This document shows, in pieces, positions 11,511 to 23,088 of a DNA stretch of 64,000 nt; positions within the stretch are counted from its first letter, which is position 1, and every line of letters starts with the position of its first letter. This DNA is from Xenoacremonium recifei (taxonomy: Eukaryota > Ascomycota > Sordariomycetes > Hypocreales > Nectriaceae). A model generated the notes under the pieces. That model was not told the origin of the DNA, ran no database searches, and saw nothing but the letters and a program-made list of their open reading frames with translations. A program made the position numbers and the translations under genes. Location of the stretch: positions 1-64,000 of the forward strand of contig WOFQ01000006.1 of assembly GCA_012184525.1 (NCBI GenBank). The letters run 5' to 3'.

Positions 11511-12629
11511 ATGTCCAGCTTCGATCCTCGAGGATCCGCCAACTCGGTCGCATCCACGCGCTCGAGCAGCCGCCACCAGTTCAAACGGTCGCTGACGGAG
11601 CTGACCTCGCCGGTGAAGCTCGGACGACAGCCGCGACGAGAACGAGGGAATGACGAGCGAACGGCTACTGCTCCGCCGGTGGCTATCGCAAACGCAAACG
11701 CACAGTATCAGGGCCGCATCTCGCTGGAGCTACCGTGGTCGGAGGCGGTGACGCCCTCGGTGATGAGTCCTGACCAGAGCCGACGGCCGAGTGTCATGGC
11801 ATCGCGGGAGGAGGAGAACAAGGTCCCGGGCGTCGTGGCAGTCGATGCGAAGTTGAATACGGAGGCGAAGTTGCAAGAGGAGCGGGAGAAGGCATGCACT
11901 CGTGTTCAGTGAGTAGATTCCTCCTGTTGCGGCAACGCAGAGGTTGGTTACTGATCCTTGGTGCACAGAGGATTGAAGGAGTCCTTGGATCATCTGGACA
12001 CTTTCTCGACGACGACTTCACGACAACTCGACGAGACATACTATGCCGTGCTGGAGAAAGTGAGCTCCCTCCAGAGCTCGATGGCTGCCATGAAGGAGTT
12101 GGCAGTGACGACGCGAGACATCCACAAGGGGTTCGAGAAGGATTCTAGAGAAATCGAAAACGACATTACTGTGCAGCTCGCCGGTCTCGGACAGTTCCAG
12201 GAGCAGCAAGCCAGCATCGAATCTCTGCGACGGCGAGTACATAACGGACGAGCTAAGATCCGGTCCTTGAGTGACCGCGTGGACGTCGTCAGGGCACGCA
12301 TCGAGTGCTGGGAGCGAGCAGACAATGAATGGCAGGAGAGGACGCGGAAGAGACTGAAAACCGTCTGGGTCTTCATCTCCATCATTGCACTGACCATGAT
12401 GATCATCTACTTGGGCGCTCACTACGTGCCACCTACTCTCGAGATGTTGAATTTGGATTCTTCGAGTATCTACGGAACTGCAGAGACGTCAGAGGCAGTT
12501 CCGGATGCCAAGAACGATTCTGTACTCGCCCATGAACTGGACGAGGTATTTGGATTGGCAGATGGGGGACATGTTGAAGAGCAGCATGTTGAAGGAGATG
12601 AGCCTCTACGGATTTTTGACGAGCTATGA
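11511..12629 (+). CDS. Predicted tail-anchored coiled-coil protein
   Basis: Two exons, 11511-11908 and 11969-12629, with a 60 bp intron (GTGAGT donor, CACAG acceptor, phase 2), encode 352 residues. The N-terminal third is Ser/Arg-rich and probably disordered (STRSSSRHQFKRSLTEL). A helical region with heptad-like spacing follows, containing SLDHLDTFSTTTSRQLDETY, KGFEKDSREIENDI and SIESLRRRVHNG. Near residue 265-285 there is one strongly hydrophobic stretch (VWVFISIIALTMMIIYLGA) preceded by RTRKRLK, then an acidic tail. One basic-flanked span near the C-terminus suggests insertion with the N-terminus cytosolic, possibly at the ER or another endomembrane. I do not recognise a named family. The gene model is well supported; the function is not. 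Confidence 0.8.
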
Positions 12630-14193
12630 TATACGGAGGACTTGTATTTTTGGACCGTTTGTGTTTAGCCCATGATACCCCTACCAACAAATAGTACTTG
12701 ATAATTTTGATATGACGGAAACCATGTGACCTAGCAGATTCCCATGACTACCGATTCAAACCGCATCTCCTACTGCTTACATGCTACGAGGAAGTGGGAG
12801 CATTAGGTTTCCTAGAATACTGCGACTTACACACATGAGAGTGATGAGACTCTGCAACTTCGAGACTTTGTGCAGACCTGAGGGGTCAGACATCAAGAGT
12901 CATGAGCAACTTTCCACTTGACACGTCTCACTGTCTTATTAGTTAGAAAGGCTTGTTAGTGTGGTGTGCCAAGATACTGCATCTTCTGTACGTCTCCGAC
13001 GGACTTTACACCTGCCCCGGACCAGTCGGCTTCATGGCCGAGCTGGCTAATCATGAGGCACGGCAACGGAGCAGTCACACACTAGCTGGGACCTCTGCAA
13101 GTAGCTCGGCGGTAAGAGGGATGTTACGGTTCGGAGGAGTGGTTTGCAGTATGTATTTAGCCGTCTTGAGGGGTTGAGTCTCAGCAAGACAGCGAGCGTC
13201 TTAGACCCAGAGTAAGGACTGCCTGGCGGGGATATGCGAGATGAGATGTTCGTTTGTATGTAGCAGACAGAGTCAAACACGCTGTAAATCTGAGCTGGCA
13301 TGAAACACTCAGGATCTGGTTCACGCTGCAACATGTTTGTCATTGCTTTTGCCCGTAGCGCTGGGACCTGACTGAGTGGAGGAGAAGCGTGGCTGATGCG
13401 ATGCCATGCGAGGCGAAGTGATGGATCCGAGAAGGAACGAGCCCGTCCTGGCAGGTACTGGGTCTCCATGAGAATATTATTATGTGTTTGATACCCGTAT
13501 TTTAGTCATTGCGAGTTTGTGTACTTTGTAGAGTTGGCAAAATGTCTTATATCTCAACTCGCTGGCCTCCCCATGACCTCTTGCATGACATGGAAAGGAT
13601 GGCTGTGATGGCGATATTATTCCCATCCCAATCACAATCCTGCTTTGCGCTGGCGCGGCACAATTCTCCGACCAGACTGCAAACAGGGCCCTGCTCAATC
13701 ACTGGACCTGGAACGGTGACCAACAGCGTGGCTTGGAACTTGGCAAGGCGCTGGCACACGTCATGCCCCTCCTTGTTAGTGGACGCTTTAGCGCACTGCT
13801 TCAGTGACCTCAACACTTCAGGAATACTTATAAAGTTCCCCCATTTGCCTCCCGCAACGCTCCCGACGCCATACGCATCTGCGCCAGCTCTGAGCCGCGA
13901 TCAAGGACGTCGAGAAGCGCCGAGCCAGCATTTATCGATTTACGCGCTGACGTGACGAGCTCTGTCACCTACAGTATTCCTCCATCCATAGCTCGCCCCG
14001 CCAGTGCCCGCCGCCGCTCTCCCCCAGGTCTTCCGCACTGGGCTGAGATGCGGATCGACGAGACCTCCTCCCAGACATTGACGCTCGACGACACACGCAA
14101 ATATCTCGCCCGCCCGACGATCGCCTCTGTTTCGACGCCCTGGCGCTAGCAACGCCCGTCTTTCGCCCAGAATCACCGCTGCGTTCGCGAGAG
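12630..14193. other. Intergenic region with next gene's promoter
   Basis: No supportable gene. Open frames on both strands are short or shadow the gene that starts at 14194. The right part (about 13850-14190) is the probable promoter and 5' leader of the PX-domain gene. Confidence 0.5.
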
Positions 14194-17100
14194 ATGGCGT
14201 CCGACGCAACACAAAAGCCCGTGCAAGATGGCGGGGCTTCCGGCAAGGATTCAGCTGTTGAGCTGCCCATCCGGCCGGCCAAGTCCAGCGAGATTCCTCC
14301 GCCGGGCCAGGCGCTGACGGGCAAGCAAGAGCACTGTGAGTGCGGGAAGATTCGATAGTCAAATCAGAGCTGACAGTGTTGCCATCGCAGATCTCAAACG
14401 GGAGCTCATGTCCCAGCAGGTCAACTGGGAGATCAACGAGCTCAACTCCCCCACAGCCCTCCAACGGTTCGGTGCGCCCTTCAGATCCGACAGCGGCGAG
14501 GTGTCGCCTCAAGAGTCCGAGTTGCCCATATTGCGATACATATTTGTCCATCATGTCCGGGACTTCCCCTTCCTGGACAAGGCGCGGGAGAAGGAGTTTT
14601 GGCAGGACAAGCTTCAGGTGGTGAGTGCTGTTCTCCATACCCCCCATGACCACTATGCTCATATAAACCTAGTTCCTTGAGTCGTTCGCGAGCAAGCAGA
14701 TCTCTTCGTCCGAGGATCGCCTGGAAGAGACGAAGCGTCGGAAGCTGGCTATCAAGGCCAAGAAGCTGGTCGAGTTGATGATGGTGTCCGGAATCGGCAC
14801 GTCATCGGGCTTTGAGGAGCGGATTAGGTTCTCCGAGCTCGAGATTGTTGACAGCAATGCTATCGAGACGGGAGTCATGCACACCATGCCTGAGGGCAAC
14901 TACATCAACGGCTGGGATGTTAACGTGGCCGGCGTAAGAGTGACTTCTGTCAAGCGCACCATCCGTCATCACAAGCACGCCGAGTTCCTCTTACGTATCA
15001 AGAAGAGGGGCGAGTTGGAGCACTTTGTTGGACGGAGGTACAGTGACTTTGTCAAGTTGCACCGCAGACTGCGAACAGAGCTGCCAGGCAGGATTCTCCC
15101 TGATGTGCCCAAGAAGAACAAGTCGGACACCACGGCGACCGGGTTGATGACCGTGTTTGGTAATGGAAATGACTCGGACGCCTCCTCGGTATCATCGATG
15201 TCTACGAACTTCAGGAGTCCTCCCAACAACAACCTGAACATCTCAGGCTCTATGCTATCACCTACTGCTCGAAGTACGTTGTCCACTCCTCATGAATCCC
15301 AGTTCAAGACTGACAGAGCGACAGGCCACCGAAGAGACGGATCTACTTCAGCCTCTATTCGATCAAGAGGCCTTCCCTCACCGCAGAGCATTCCTTCGCC
15401 TAGAGCCTCAACTGATAAACTTAGACCGGCCAGCCTCCCTACATCACCACAAGATAGAAGCCCCCCAGATAGCGATGGTGTAAGTCTCAAGCCTAATCCG
15501 TGCTGTATGACGGGCTAACACTGGACAGACTGTTGTTCTCTGGCGTGAGAATCAAAGAATCTCTCTCCGAGCTTTTCTTCGATCTCTTCTTCATAACCCT
15601 CAGATCTCCAACACAACAGCTATGCAAGAATTCTTGAGTGGCGAGACCATTACACTTGCCGATGAAGATGTTGAAGATATCTTGCGAAGGAAGGCCATTG
15701 ATAAGAAACGTCTCGAGGAGCAGGCACAATTTTACGAGATCGCGAGAAAGCGAGCCGCAGAGCTTGACGAGTACATGGAACAGTAAGACAAAATGATCAA
15801 AGCGACGGTGCACGACTAACAGACTCCAGGTTCCGCCGAGATATTGTTGAGAGCAATGGACTTACCATGCTTTTCAAAGAGATCAAGGAGAAGGAGACCA
15901 TTCAGGATCTCAGCATACAGTATCGCAAGTTTGCCGAATGGCTGCGGATCGAGGTTGCGGCTGTCATATACCATCTCTTCCTCGCAGAAGACAACTCCCC
16001 TGAGCTCTTCGCCCAGGCCAGACGCATTCACTCCTTAATTCCCTACTCAGTGCTCAAGAACGTCATCCGAATCGCAAACCCTGCCGCGGTCATGTCCGGC
16101 GTCCTCGACATCTTCCTCGCTCAACCCTTCGGAACACGGTCCTTGATGCAACGCATATTCTCGCTCACTCTGAATGATGGTATCAAGAGCTTCCAAAAGT
16201 CAATTGATGTATTGAGTGCTAAGATCAATGACCCGGTCTTTACGGACAAGCTGAAGAAGTACACTCGTGCCGAAGAGCATATCAAGATTGCCATCCGCGA
16301 GGAGGCCGAAGCCGAAGACATCGATATTATCGTCACGATCTTGCGGTCTGACCTACTCGAGCCAGGATTGACAGGGGAGCAGATTCAGCGACTGTACAAC
16401 GCTTACGTGGCGTTCAACAATGCCGTCGAGAACGTGGACGAAGAGTTGCGGCAGGGTGCTCAGCTGTTCTCGTACCTCAAGCAGCTCTTGAAGTTATGTA
16501 CGCGACAGCGGGACAAGGAGATGATGCTGCATCTGATTGAGGAGCCGGTGACGCTCCAGCTCTTCCGAGATCTGTTCACCATCTTCTACGAACCCCTCGT
16601 GCGAGTCTACAAGTCAGCGAATGTCTACAACAGCGTCACAGACTTTGCTGTCTTCATTGATGACATGATTCAGGTATTTTTGCATGCGTCAATTGTGAGT
16701 TTGTCTGTACTAACGTCCTACTAGGTGGTCGAAAAATGCAGAGAGCAAGATGCTTCTGCTGACCCGAATCAGACTGTACAAGCATTCATCGACTTGTGTC
16801 AGAGACATGAGCACAACTTCTACAAATTCGTCCATGAGGTGCATACGCATGACAATGGACTTTTCACGCAGTTAATGCAATGGATCGAGGGAATCCTCGA
16901 GTTCCTTCGCAAGGGACCTAAGAATGGCACCCTGAACGTCAACGCACTTTTCGAGGGCGGCATTAGCACCGGTATGGTGGATAAGGAGAAAGCCATCGGT
17001 GAGATCAACGCCCTCATTTCATGGCAAGAGGCGCGAAAGAAGTGGCACAACGATAAGACACGGCAGAAGATGGCCGCCGAGGGCCACGCTGGGAGTGACA

Positions 17101-17372
17101 TGATGCCTGCAGCGATGAACTTCAAGTCGACCGACTTTGGACTTGATGACAGCGATCTGCAGGACATGAACTACGATGACGGATCGGATGATGAGCTCGA
17201 GGCCGAGCAGGAGGACGAGCTGGATCCTATCGAGGCTGAACGGCGACGGAGGGCAAAACGGCAGGACCGTCTGCGGCGTAGTGCGGGAGAGCCGGTGAAG
17301 CCAGTCGTCAGTGAGGTACACAAGCTGAAGGAGAACTTCCTGGTCATGTTGCGAGACGTTTTGGCAGACTAA
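14194..17372 (+). CDS. PXB-PX-DUF3818 phosphoinositide-binding protein (YPR097W-like)
   Basis: The PX domain binds phosphoinositides, so the protein probably acts at endosomal, vacuolar or contact-site membranes; yeast YPR097W has the same architecture. Exons are 14194-14335, 14391-14620, 14673-15479, 15529-15782, 15830-16673 and 16725-17372, all with matching phase, giving about 974 residues. An additional in-frame 51 bp intron (15274-15324) is likely, which would reduce this to about 957. The N-terminal PX-associated helical domain covers LKRELMSQQVNWEINEL to FLESFASK. The PX domain (about residues 200-270) contains the canonical RRYSDF and a proline-rich loop (LPGRILPDVPKKN). A Ser-rich linker follows, then a long helical C-terminal domain starting near LRAFLRSLLHNPQ. 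The C-terminus is acidic then basic. Identification of the family is firm; the membrane target is inference. Confidence 0.88.
15274..15324 (+). other. Probable stop-free intron of 51 bp inside the PX gene
   Basis: The donor is GTACGT at 15274, a CTGAC branch-like motif lies near 15309, and the acceptor is GACAG ending at 15324. The length is a multiple of three and contains no stop, so unspliced translation stays open and adds 17 residues. Spliced, the junction reads ARSHRRDGSTSAS. A size of about 50 bp matches the neighbouring introns. Confidence 0.65.
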
Positions 17373-18322
17373 GACGAAGAAGACATGAGAGGGCGGCTGT
17401 GGATATATCCCCGCGGGTTGAGGTAGCATTAGAGTATCATATCATGAGAGGGCCTGAGCGTGGAAGCGGATGGCAGGTAATCAATCATTCATGCATTGGT
17501 ACATAGGTAGGCTTTTTCATAGATGGGGAGGAGACATGCGCATACAATAATGGAGAGATTGGAGAGGCCATGATAAAAGATTAAGAGTTTATGCGTCTTG
17601 AATTCCTGTTCATGGTGGTTTAACAACATTTTGAACACTTACAGTGAAGCCCTGGAAACCAGACGCAAATGTATGATGTAAGCCACGGGTATCGTCAGCA
17701 GCATCGGCTCAAGCCGGAGCCGGACCGGGAAGAAATGCGACAGCGACTTCAGACCGGGGAAGGTGCGCTGGGGCGCCCACCCGGACTGCCTGCCTTACCT
17801 AGGTCTGGAACTCGAAGTCCGACACGTGACTGGCCGAATTGGAACCGGCAACTCGCTCAGAGAAGGAAGCCAGCACCGGCCAGAGGGAGAGGAAGGCGCG
17901 ACTGTTGTGAGGGCATCAGAGGGAAGCAGCCGGATGCGAATTGGCCTCGAGCGATTATCTCGGACGTCTGGGAATCTTGCAATCTGCAACCACACGTCGC
18001 CCACCCAAAACTTCCTGGAATTGCTGCGCTTTCACATGGCCGTCCTACTAATAGGTGTCTGCTGATTGGCTGACCCCAAGCCGACGACCGCGAGCAGACC
18101 CGCTCATTGGCCGCTGGCAGTTCCGTACCCTGCTCGCTTTAACCGAATCCCGAAAAAAGGTCTTGTATCATCGATTGGTCCAGCGCCTTCGCAAAACACC
18201 AAACCGATCCTGTCCTCCGTCCTCCCTCCTCACCTGTCTGCTGCTTCGCCCGCAACCCCGACTCGACTCTCCCTCCCATCTCCGACGCGGATGCAGCTTG
18301 GCGATTGCGACCTGAGTTGACG
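17373..18322. other. Intergenic region and SDH1 promoter
   Basis: Contains the 3' end of the PX gene and the SDH1 promoter and leader. The final 120 bases before the SDH1 start are C/T-rich, as is common for strongly expressed fungal genes. No other gene is supported. Confidence 0.6.
18065..18178 (-). promoter_or_regulatory. Three inverted CCAAT boxes upstream of SDH1
   Basis: ATTGG occurs at 18065-18069, 18106-18110 and 18174-18178, about 260 to 145 bases upstream of the SDH1 start. Two of them read GATTGG. The fungal HAP/CCAAT-binding complex is known to control respiratory and iron-dependent genes, including succinate dehydrogenase subunits, so these are plausible HAP sites. Occupancy is inference. 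Confidence 0.5.
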
Positions 18323-20603
18323 ATGGCTTCTTCTATGGCATTGAGGAGACTGGCTTCCGGCCCTGCTGTGAGTGCTTGCTCCCCCGTCCGGGCCGCTGGG
18401 CCCCTGGTTGCTGTGGCGGGCTTGGCCTCGGCAGCCTCTAACACCTGCTGATCGATGAGTGCTGACTGGCGACGATGTAGCTTTCGCAGGCTGCCCGGTT
18501 CCAGGCCAGGGCTTTCTCTACGACCCGACCGGCTGGTAAGCACCTTTAATACTGTTCTGCGTTTGCAAGGGATGCCGTGCTGACCGCAATCGCTCTCTTT
18601 AGCTCGCGTCATTGCGAACGGCCCTCTGAGGGCGAAGGAGGCTTCACCCTTCGTTAGCAACAAGTACCCCGTCATTGTACGTCAATCCCTCGGTCCGAAA
18701 CCTCTCAACAATCAATTGATCGTCTTTTAGGACCACGAGTACGATGCTATCGTTGTCGGCGCCGGTGGCTCCGGTCTGCGAGCGGCTTTTGGTCTTGCCG
18801 AGGCTGGTTTCAACACTGCCTGTATCTCGAAGCTCTTCCCTACTCGAAGTCACACTGTCGCCGCCCAGGGTGGTATCAACGCAGCTCTGGGTAACATGCA
18901 CGAGGACGACTGGCGATGGCACATGTACGACACCGTCAAAGGTTCCGACTGGCTGGGTGACCAGGACGCCATCCACTACATGACCCGTGAGGCTCCCGCT
19001 TCTATCATCGAGCTCGAGCACTACGGCTGTCCCTTTTCGCGAACCGAGGATGGAAAGATGTAAGCGATAGAACGATGTCAAGGAATCCCGAACGCTGACC
19101 CTTTCCAGTTACCAGCGAGCTTTCGGTGGTCAATCGCAAAAGTACGGCAAGGGTGGCCAGGCCTACCGATGCTGCGCTGCTGCTGACCGAACCGGCCACG
19201 CCCTCCTCCACACTCTCTACGGTCAATCTCTCCGACACAACACCAACTACTTCATCGAGTACTTCGCTCTGGACCTGATCATGCAGGATGGTGAGTGCCG
19301 AGGTGTCCTCGCCTACAACCAGGAGGACGGCACCCTCCACCGATTCCTGGCCAACAACACCGTCCTTGCCACCGGTGGCTACGGCCGAGCCTACTTCTCC
19401 TGCACTTCCGCCCACACCTGTACCGGTGACGGTATGGCCATGGTTGCCCGTGCCGGTCTCCCCAACCAGGATCTCGAGTTCGTCCAGTTCCACCCTACTG
19501 GTATCTACGGTGCCGGCTGCCTGATCACTGAGGGTGCTCGTGGTGAGGGTGGTTACCTCCTCAACTCCGAGGGTGAGCGATTCATGGAGCGTTATGCTCC
19601 TACCGCCAAGGATCTTGCCTCCCGAGATGTCGTCTCCCGATCGATGACGATGGAGATCCGTGACGGCCGTGGTGTCGGTGCCGACAAGGACCACATCTTC
19701 CTCCAGCTCTCTCACTTGCCCGCTGAGATTCTCGCTGAGCGTCTGCCCGGTATCTCCGAGACTGCTGGTATCTTCGCCGGTGTCGATGTGCGCAAGCAGC
19801 CTATTCCTGTCCTGCCCACTGTCCACTACAACATGGGTGGTATTCCCACTCGATACACTGGTGAGGTTCTCACTGTCGACGAGCAGGGTGAGGACAAGGT
19901 TGTGCCTGGTCTGTTCGCTTGCGGTGAGGCTGCTTGCGTGTCTGTCCACGGTGCTAACCGACTGGGTGCCAACTCTCTGCTGGATCTGGTTGTCTTCGGC
20001 CGTGCCGTTTCGCACACCATCCGAGACAACTTCAACCCCGGTGACAAGCTGAAGCCCCTGGCTGCCGACGCCGGTGCTGACCATATCGAGGTCTTGGACC
20101 GCGTCCGAAACGCCGACGGCCCTAAGAGCACTGCCGAGATCCGTCTTGCCATGCAGAAGGCCATGCAGACTGAGGTCAGCGTGTTCCGAACGCAGGAGAG
20201 CTTGGACGAGGGTGTCCGCAAGATGACGGAGATCGACGCCATGTACGACCAGGTCGGCATGAAGGACCGTAGCATGATCTGGAACTCTGACCTCGTCGAG
20301 ACTCTTGAGTTGAGGAACCTTCTGACTTGCGCGTAAGTTTTGCTCTCTCATATTAACTAAGAGACAGTAACTAACAGAATCAGTATCCAAACCGCCACCT
20401 CCGCTGCTAACCGCAAGGAGTCTCGTGGTGCTCACGCCCGAGAGGATTTCCCTGACCGAGACGACGTCAACTGGATGAAGCACACCCTGTCCTTCCAGAA
20501 GGAGCCCCACGGCAAGGTCGATCTCCAGTACCGAAAGGTCATCTCCACCACCCTTGACGAGAACGAGTGCAAGCCTGTGCCTCCCTTCAAGCGTGTATAC
20601 TAA
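18323..20603 (+). CDS. SDH1: Succinate dehydrogenase flavoprotein subunit, mitochondrial
   Basis: SDH1 is the FAD-carrying subunit of complex II; it oxidises succinate to fumarate in the TCA cycle and passes electrons to the quinone pool. Six exons are predicted: 18323-18367, 18481-18535, 18603-18676, 18731-19059, 19109-20332 and 20384-20603, giving 648 residues. The N-terminus ([15 protein letters not shown], then [12 protein letters not shown]) is a typical mitochondrial presequence spread over three tiny exons. The FAD dinucleotide fold ([12 protein letters not shown]) starts near residue 66. SHTVAAQGG carries the histidine (about H99) that forms the covalent flavin link. Further signatures are [37 protein letters not shown], and [18 protein letters not shown] near the C-terminus. 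An acceptor six bases earlier in the last intron (20377) would add two residues; 20383 fits the family spacing better. Length and motifs are complete, so it should be functional. Confidence 0.97.
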
Positions 20604-21184
20604 GCGCAGACCGGACGTCAAGGAGTTCTTGTTAGATTGCTGGGAGTCTTGATATGATTATACGCAGGCAGATCCTCCTTTGTGTCAGAATGCGAGGAGA
20701 AGGGCCAGAATGAGGAGGATAACGAGGAAGATGTGCTATATATCCGTGAAACGAGCGAGCAGCATGAGGGAGAGGAGCCAAAAGGGAGGTCCCGGTCTTT
20801 CCGGGTCGTGTATTTGTCACCAAGGCCATTTTGTAAAGAAAGAAATTTGTTCAAACTTGGTCTTATCCCCAGCCCGTGAAATTTGTTTGGCATGACGCAC
20901 GTAAAACGATGTCGCTTGATCAAACTGTTTGCCAGCTTTTGCACTGTTTCTCCTGTCAGGGTCAGTACAGCGTCTGGTACAGGCGGGCGTCTATGCATGG
21001 TCAAGAAGGAGTTTGGGGCTTTAAGTCTTAACGTTGTCCTTTAATTCTCGATTCTCTTTGCACCGTAGTGATATCATCATATTTTAATTACCGTGAGAGC
21101 GAAGGCCATCACCTAATTGGTCTTGGGAATCACTCAAGAGCCGAAGAAGATCATTCAATTTGTATTTCGAAGTACTTTGCTAGG
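20604..21184. other. Convergent intergenic region
   Basis: The 3' untranslated ends of SDH1 and of the convergent gene on the minus strand. AT-rich around 20800-21110. No gene or RNA recognised. Confidence 0.55.
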
Positions 21185-22759
21185 TCATCTATTGTACTCA
21201 ACTGTTTCAGGCAAAACGTTTGAAATGGGACTTGACGGTACGGACGTGTCAGATCCAGTTTTAGGTAGTGTCTTGACAAGTGGTGCAGGTGGTCTCAGTC
21301 CGAAAGCTTGCAATTGTGACTGCAGCTCTTCATCTTCCTGCTTGAGAGAGATGCAATCCTCTGACTCCTGCTTGGGAAGACCGAGGATCCGTACCCTGTC
21401 TCTCTGCTTGCGTTGGTAACCAAGAAGTGAGCGGAGCAAGTGCAAAAAGGCCAGGATGAAGGGAATCTCGACAAGCCGGAGGATATTGACACTAGCATCT
21501 TTCCCTCGCCCACGACTCTGGCCCAGTTCCATTTCGACCTGGGAATTGACAATGGTGGTAGATGAAGACAGGGAGGTGCTCTGGTCACTCGGGAGCTTTC
21601 TTGCTGGTTCTTTCTGGGTAGGCATTGGGGGTGCGGTGAGTCCCGCGGCTCGCGCAATGTCGTCCAATGAGCATTCGTCCTCGGGCTCTGGCAAGAGGGC
21701 CTGAGGCTGCTCAACCATGGTTGAACGCAACCTCTTCTCTCTTTGCTGCCAGCGGAGGACCTGGACAGCTGTCATCGGTTGCTGCGCCGAGAAACGTGTC
21801 GCTTGTATCGCGCTTAGGGGGGTTGGCTGCGGGGGAGCCTCCTGCTGGAAGCTGACTGACATGGTATCCGAGATTTCGGCGGGGACTTCTGCCATGTTTT
21901 CAGCTTCCATGGCGAAGTGTAAGCCGCGGGCCAGTTCGTCGAGAGGACGTCGGAACGAATACTGCTCGCTGAAGTGCACCATGGTGGCAGTCGAGTTTTC
22001 ATCACGACCGAATCGCATCTTTTGTTTGACGCGGTCAGCCCAGTTCATCAGCGTGCCCTTGATATTGACCGTCATTTTGAACCGGTCGCCATTGTGTTCA
22101 AAAGCAAAGGCCGTGTGGATGATGTTGGCATGTCCAGCTTGAGACTCGAGCGGGTTCTCCTTAAGTTCCCACTTCAGCGTCTTATAAGCCCAGTGTCGTC
22201 CCTTGCCCGGAACTAGGTGCCCGGAGAACATCCATCTTCCGGTGACACGTTTTGTTGTCTCCTTCTCAACACCGAAGAGATCGCCGCCGAAACCAAATGC
22301 CTCTCCGTGGGGACGTAGGTATCGCTTATCCTTGATTTGCACCTCTCGTTGTTCTCCATGAATATGCTTGGGTCCGTAGTACTCGGTGAACTGCACGGGG
22401 TGCGGTAGTGGCTCCTTAGACGTAGAAGAGAGAGCCGACACTTCTTCTAAAGTCACCAGAACGACGGCAGATTCCAGTCGACAGTCTGAGGGTTGATCAA
22501 ACTCGAGGTCCAAATAGATGATCCCGGCTGGATTTCCGGCGTGTCCTAGAACACCCCATTGTGATTGAGTGAACCGGAAGCGACAGTTCACCTTGACTTT
22601 ATCTATGGAGCCGTAGCCAACACAGGCAGAGTTCGAGGCGAGGTGATCGAAGCGTTCGTAGTCGTGGCGGCCATACTTTCGTACCCTCCGCAATAAGTTG
22701 GGGCGAGCGGAGGTTTCTGCTGTCTCTTCCAATCGAGAGTAATCTGGCATTGAAGACAT
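21185..22759 (-). CDS. Unknown protein with a beta-rich domain shared with the protein at 30287
   Basis: A single-exon frame of 524 residues; I recognise no named family. Residues about 60-240 look beta-rich and contain spaced motifs (LDLEF, VLVTL, PVQFTEYYG, FGGDLFGVEKETTK, LKWELKEN, HTAFAF, RFKMTVNIKG) that parallel, in order and spacing, the protein encoded at 30287-31603. The middle is Gln/Pro/Ser-rich and probably disordered. Around residue 425-445 there is a hydrophobic amphipathic segment (VEIPFILAFLHLLRSLLGY) flanked by basic residues, so membrane association is possible. The C-terminus is acidic, then Pro/Ser-rich. A second Met three codons in (22750) could be the start. It is divergent from the gene at 23089, sharing a 329 bp promoter. 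The frame is strong; function is unknown. Confidence 0.78.
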   Translation of the reverse strand: MSSMPDYSRLEETAETSARPNLLRRVRKYGRHDYERFDHLASNSACVGYGSIDKVKVNCRFRFTQSQWGVLGHAGNPAGIIYLDLEFDQPSDCRLESAVVLVTLEEVSALSSTSKEPLPHPVQFTEYYGPKHIHGEQREVQIKDKRYLRPHGEAFGFGGDLFGVEKETTKRVTGRWMFSGHLVPGKGRHWAYKTLKWELKENPLESQAGHANIIHTAFAFEHNGDRFKMTVNIKGTLMNWADRVKQKMRFGRDENSTATMVHFSEQYSFRRPLDELARGLHFAMEAENMAEVPAEISDTMSVSFQQEAPPQPTPLSAIQATRFSAQQPMTAVQVLRWQQREKRLRSTMVEQPQALLPEPEDECSLDDIARAAGLTAPPMPTQKEPARKLPSDQSTSLSSSTTIVNSQVEMELGQSRGRGKDASVNILRLVEIPFILAFLHLLRSLLGYQRKQRDRVRILGLPKQESEDCISLKQEDEELQSQLQAFGLRPPAPLVKTLPKTGSDTSVPSSPISNVLPETVEYNR

Positions 22760-23088
22760 TCTCCGTCAATGGGTGGGAGTAATGGGGCGGACGAGGTGAT
22801 GATTCGGTGACAGAGATGACGCGAAATCAAAGAAACGAGGGACGAGACAAATGAGGAGAATAGCCGGTGAGGAGAAACAAGGATTGAGGCGGAGTTGCGG
22901 GAGGCAACCAAAGCACACAGCCTCACATGCTGCAAAGTGCAGAACGGTGGCCAGTCAGAGTTGCAGGACACGCATGCAGGCCTTGTGCGGCACAGTTCCG
23001 AGCAAAGAACAAGAGCACCTGTTTTTCGACGGCACCATGCAGACAGACATCTCTGCTTCTGCGCATATCCATCCCATAAGCCATCACA
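22760..23088. promoter_or_regulatory. Divergent promoter region
   Basis: A 329 bp gap separates two divergently transcribed genes, so it must contain both promoters and leaders. I see no TATA-like element that would decide either start, and no known operator. Confidence 0.5.

Noticed and set aside
19005..20621. A 538-codon open frame on the minus strand opposite SDH1
   Set aside because: It is an antisense shadow created by the strong codon bias of SDH1. The plus strand carries an intact, motif-complete gene, and the antisense product has no recognisable domain.
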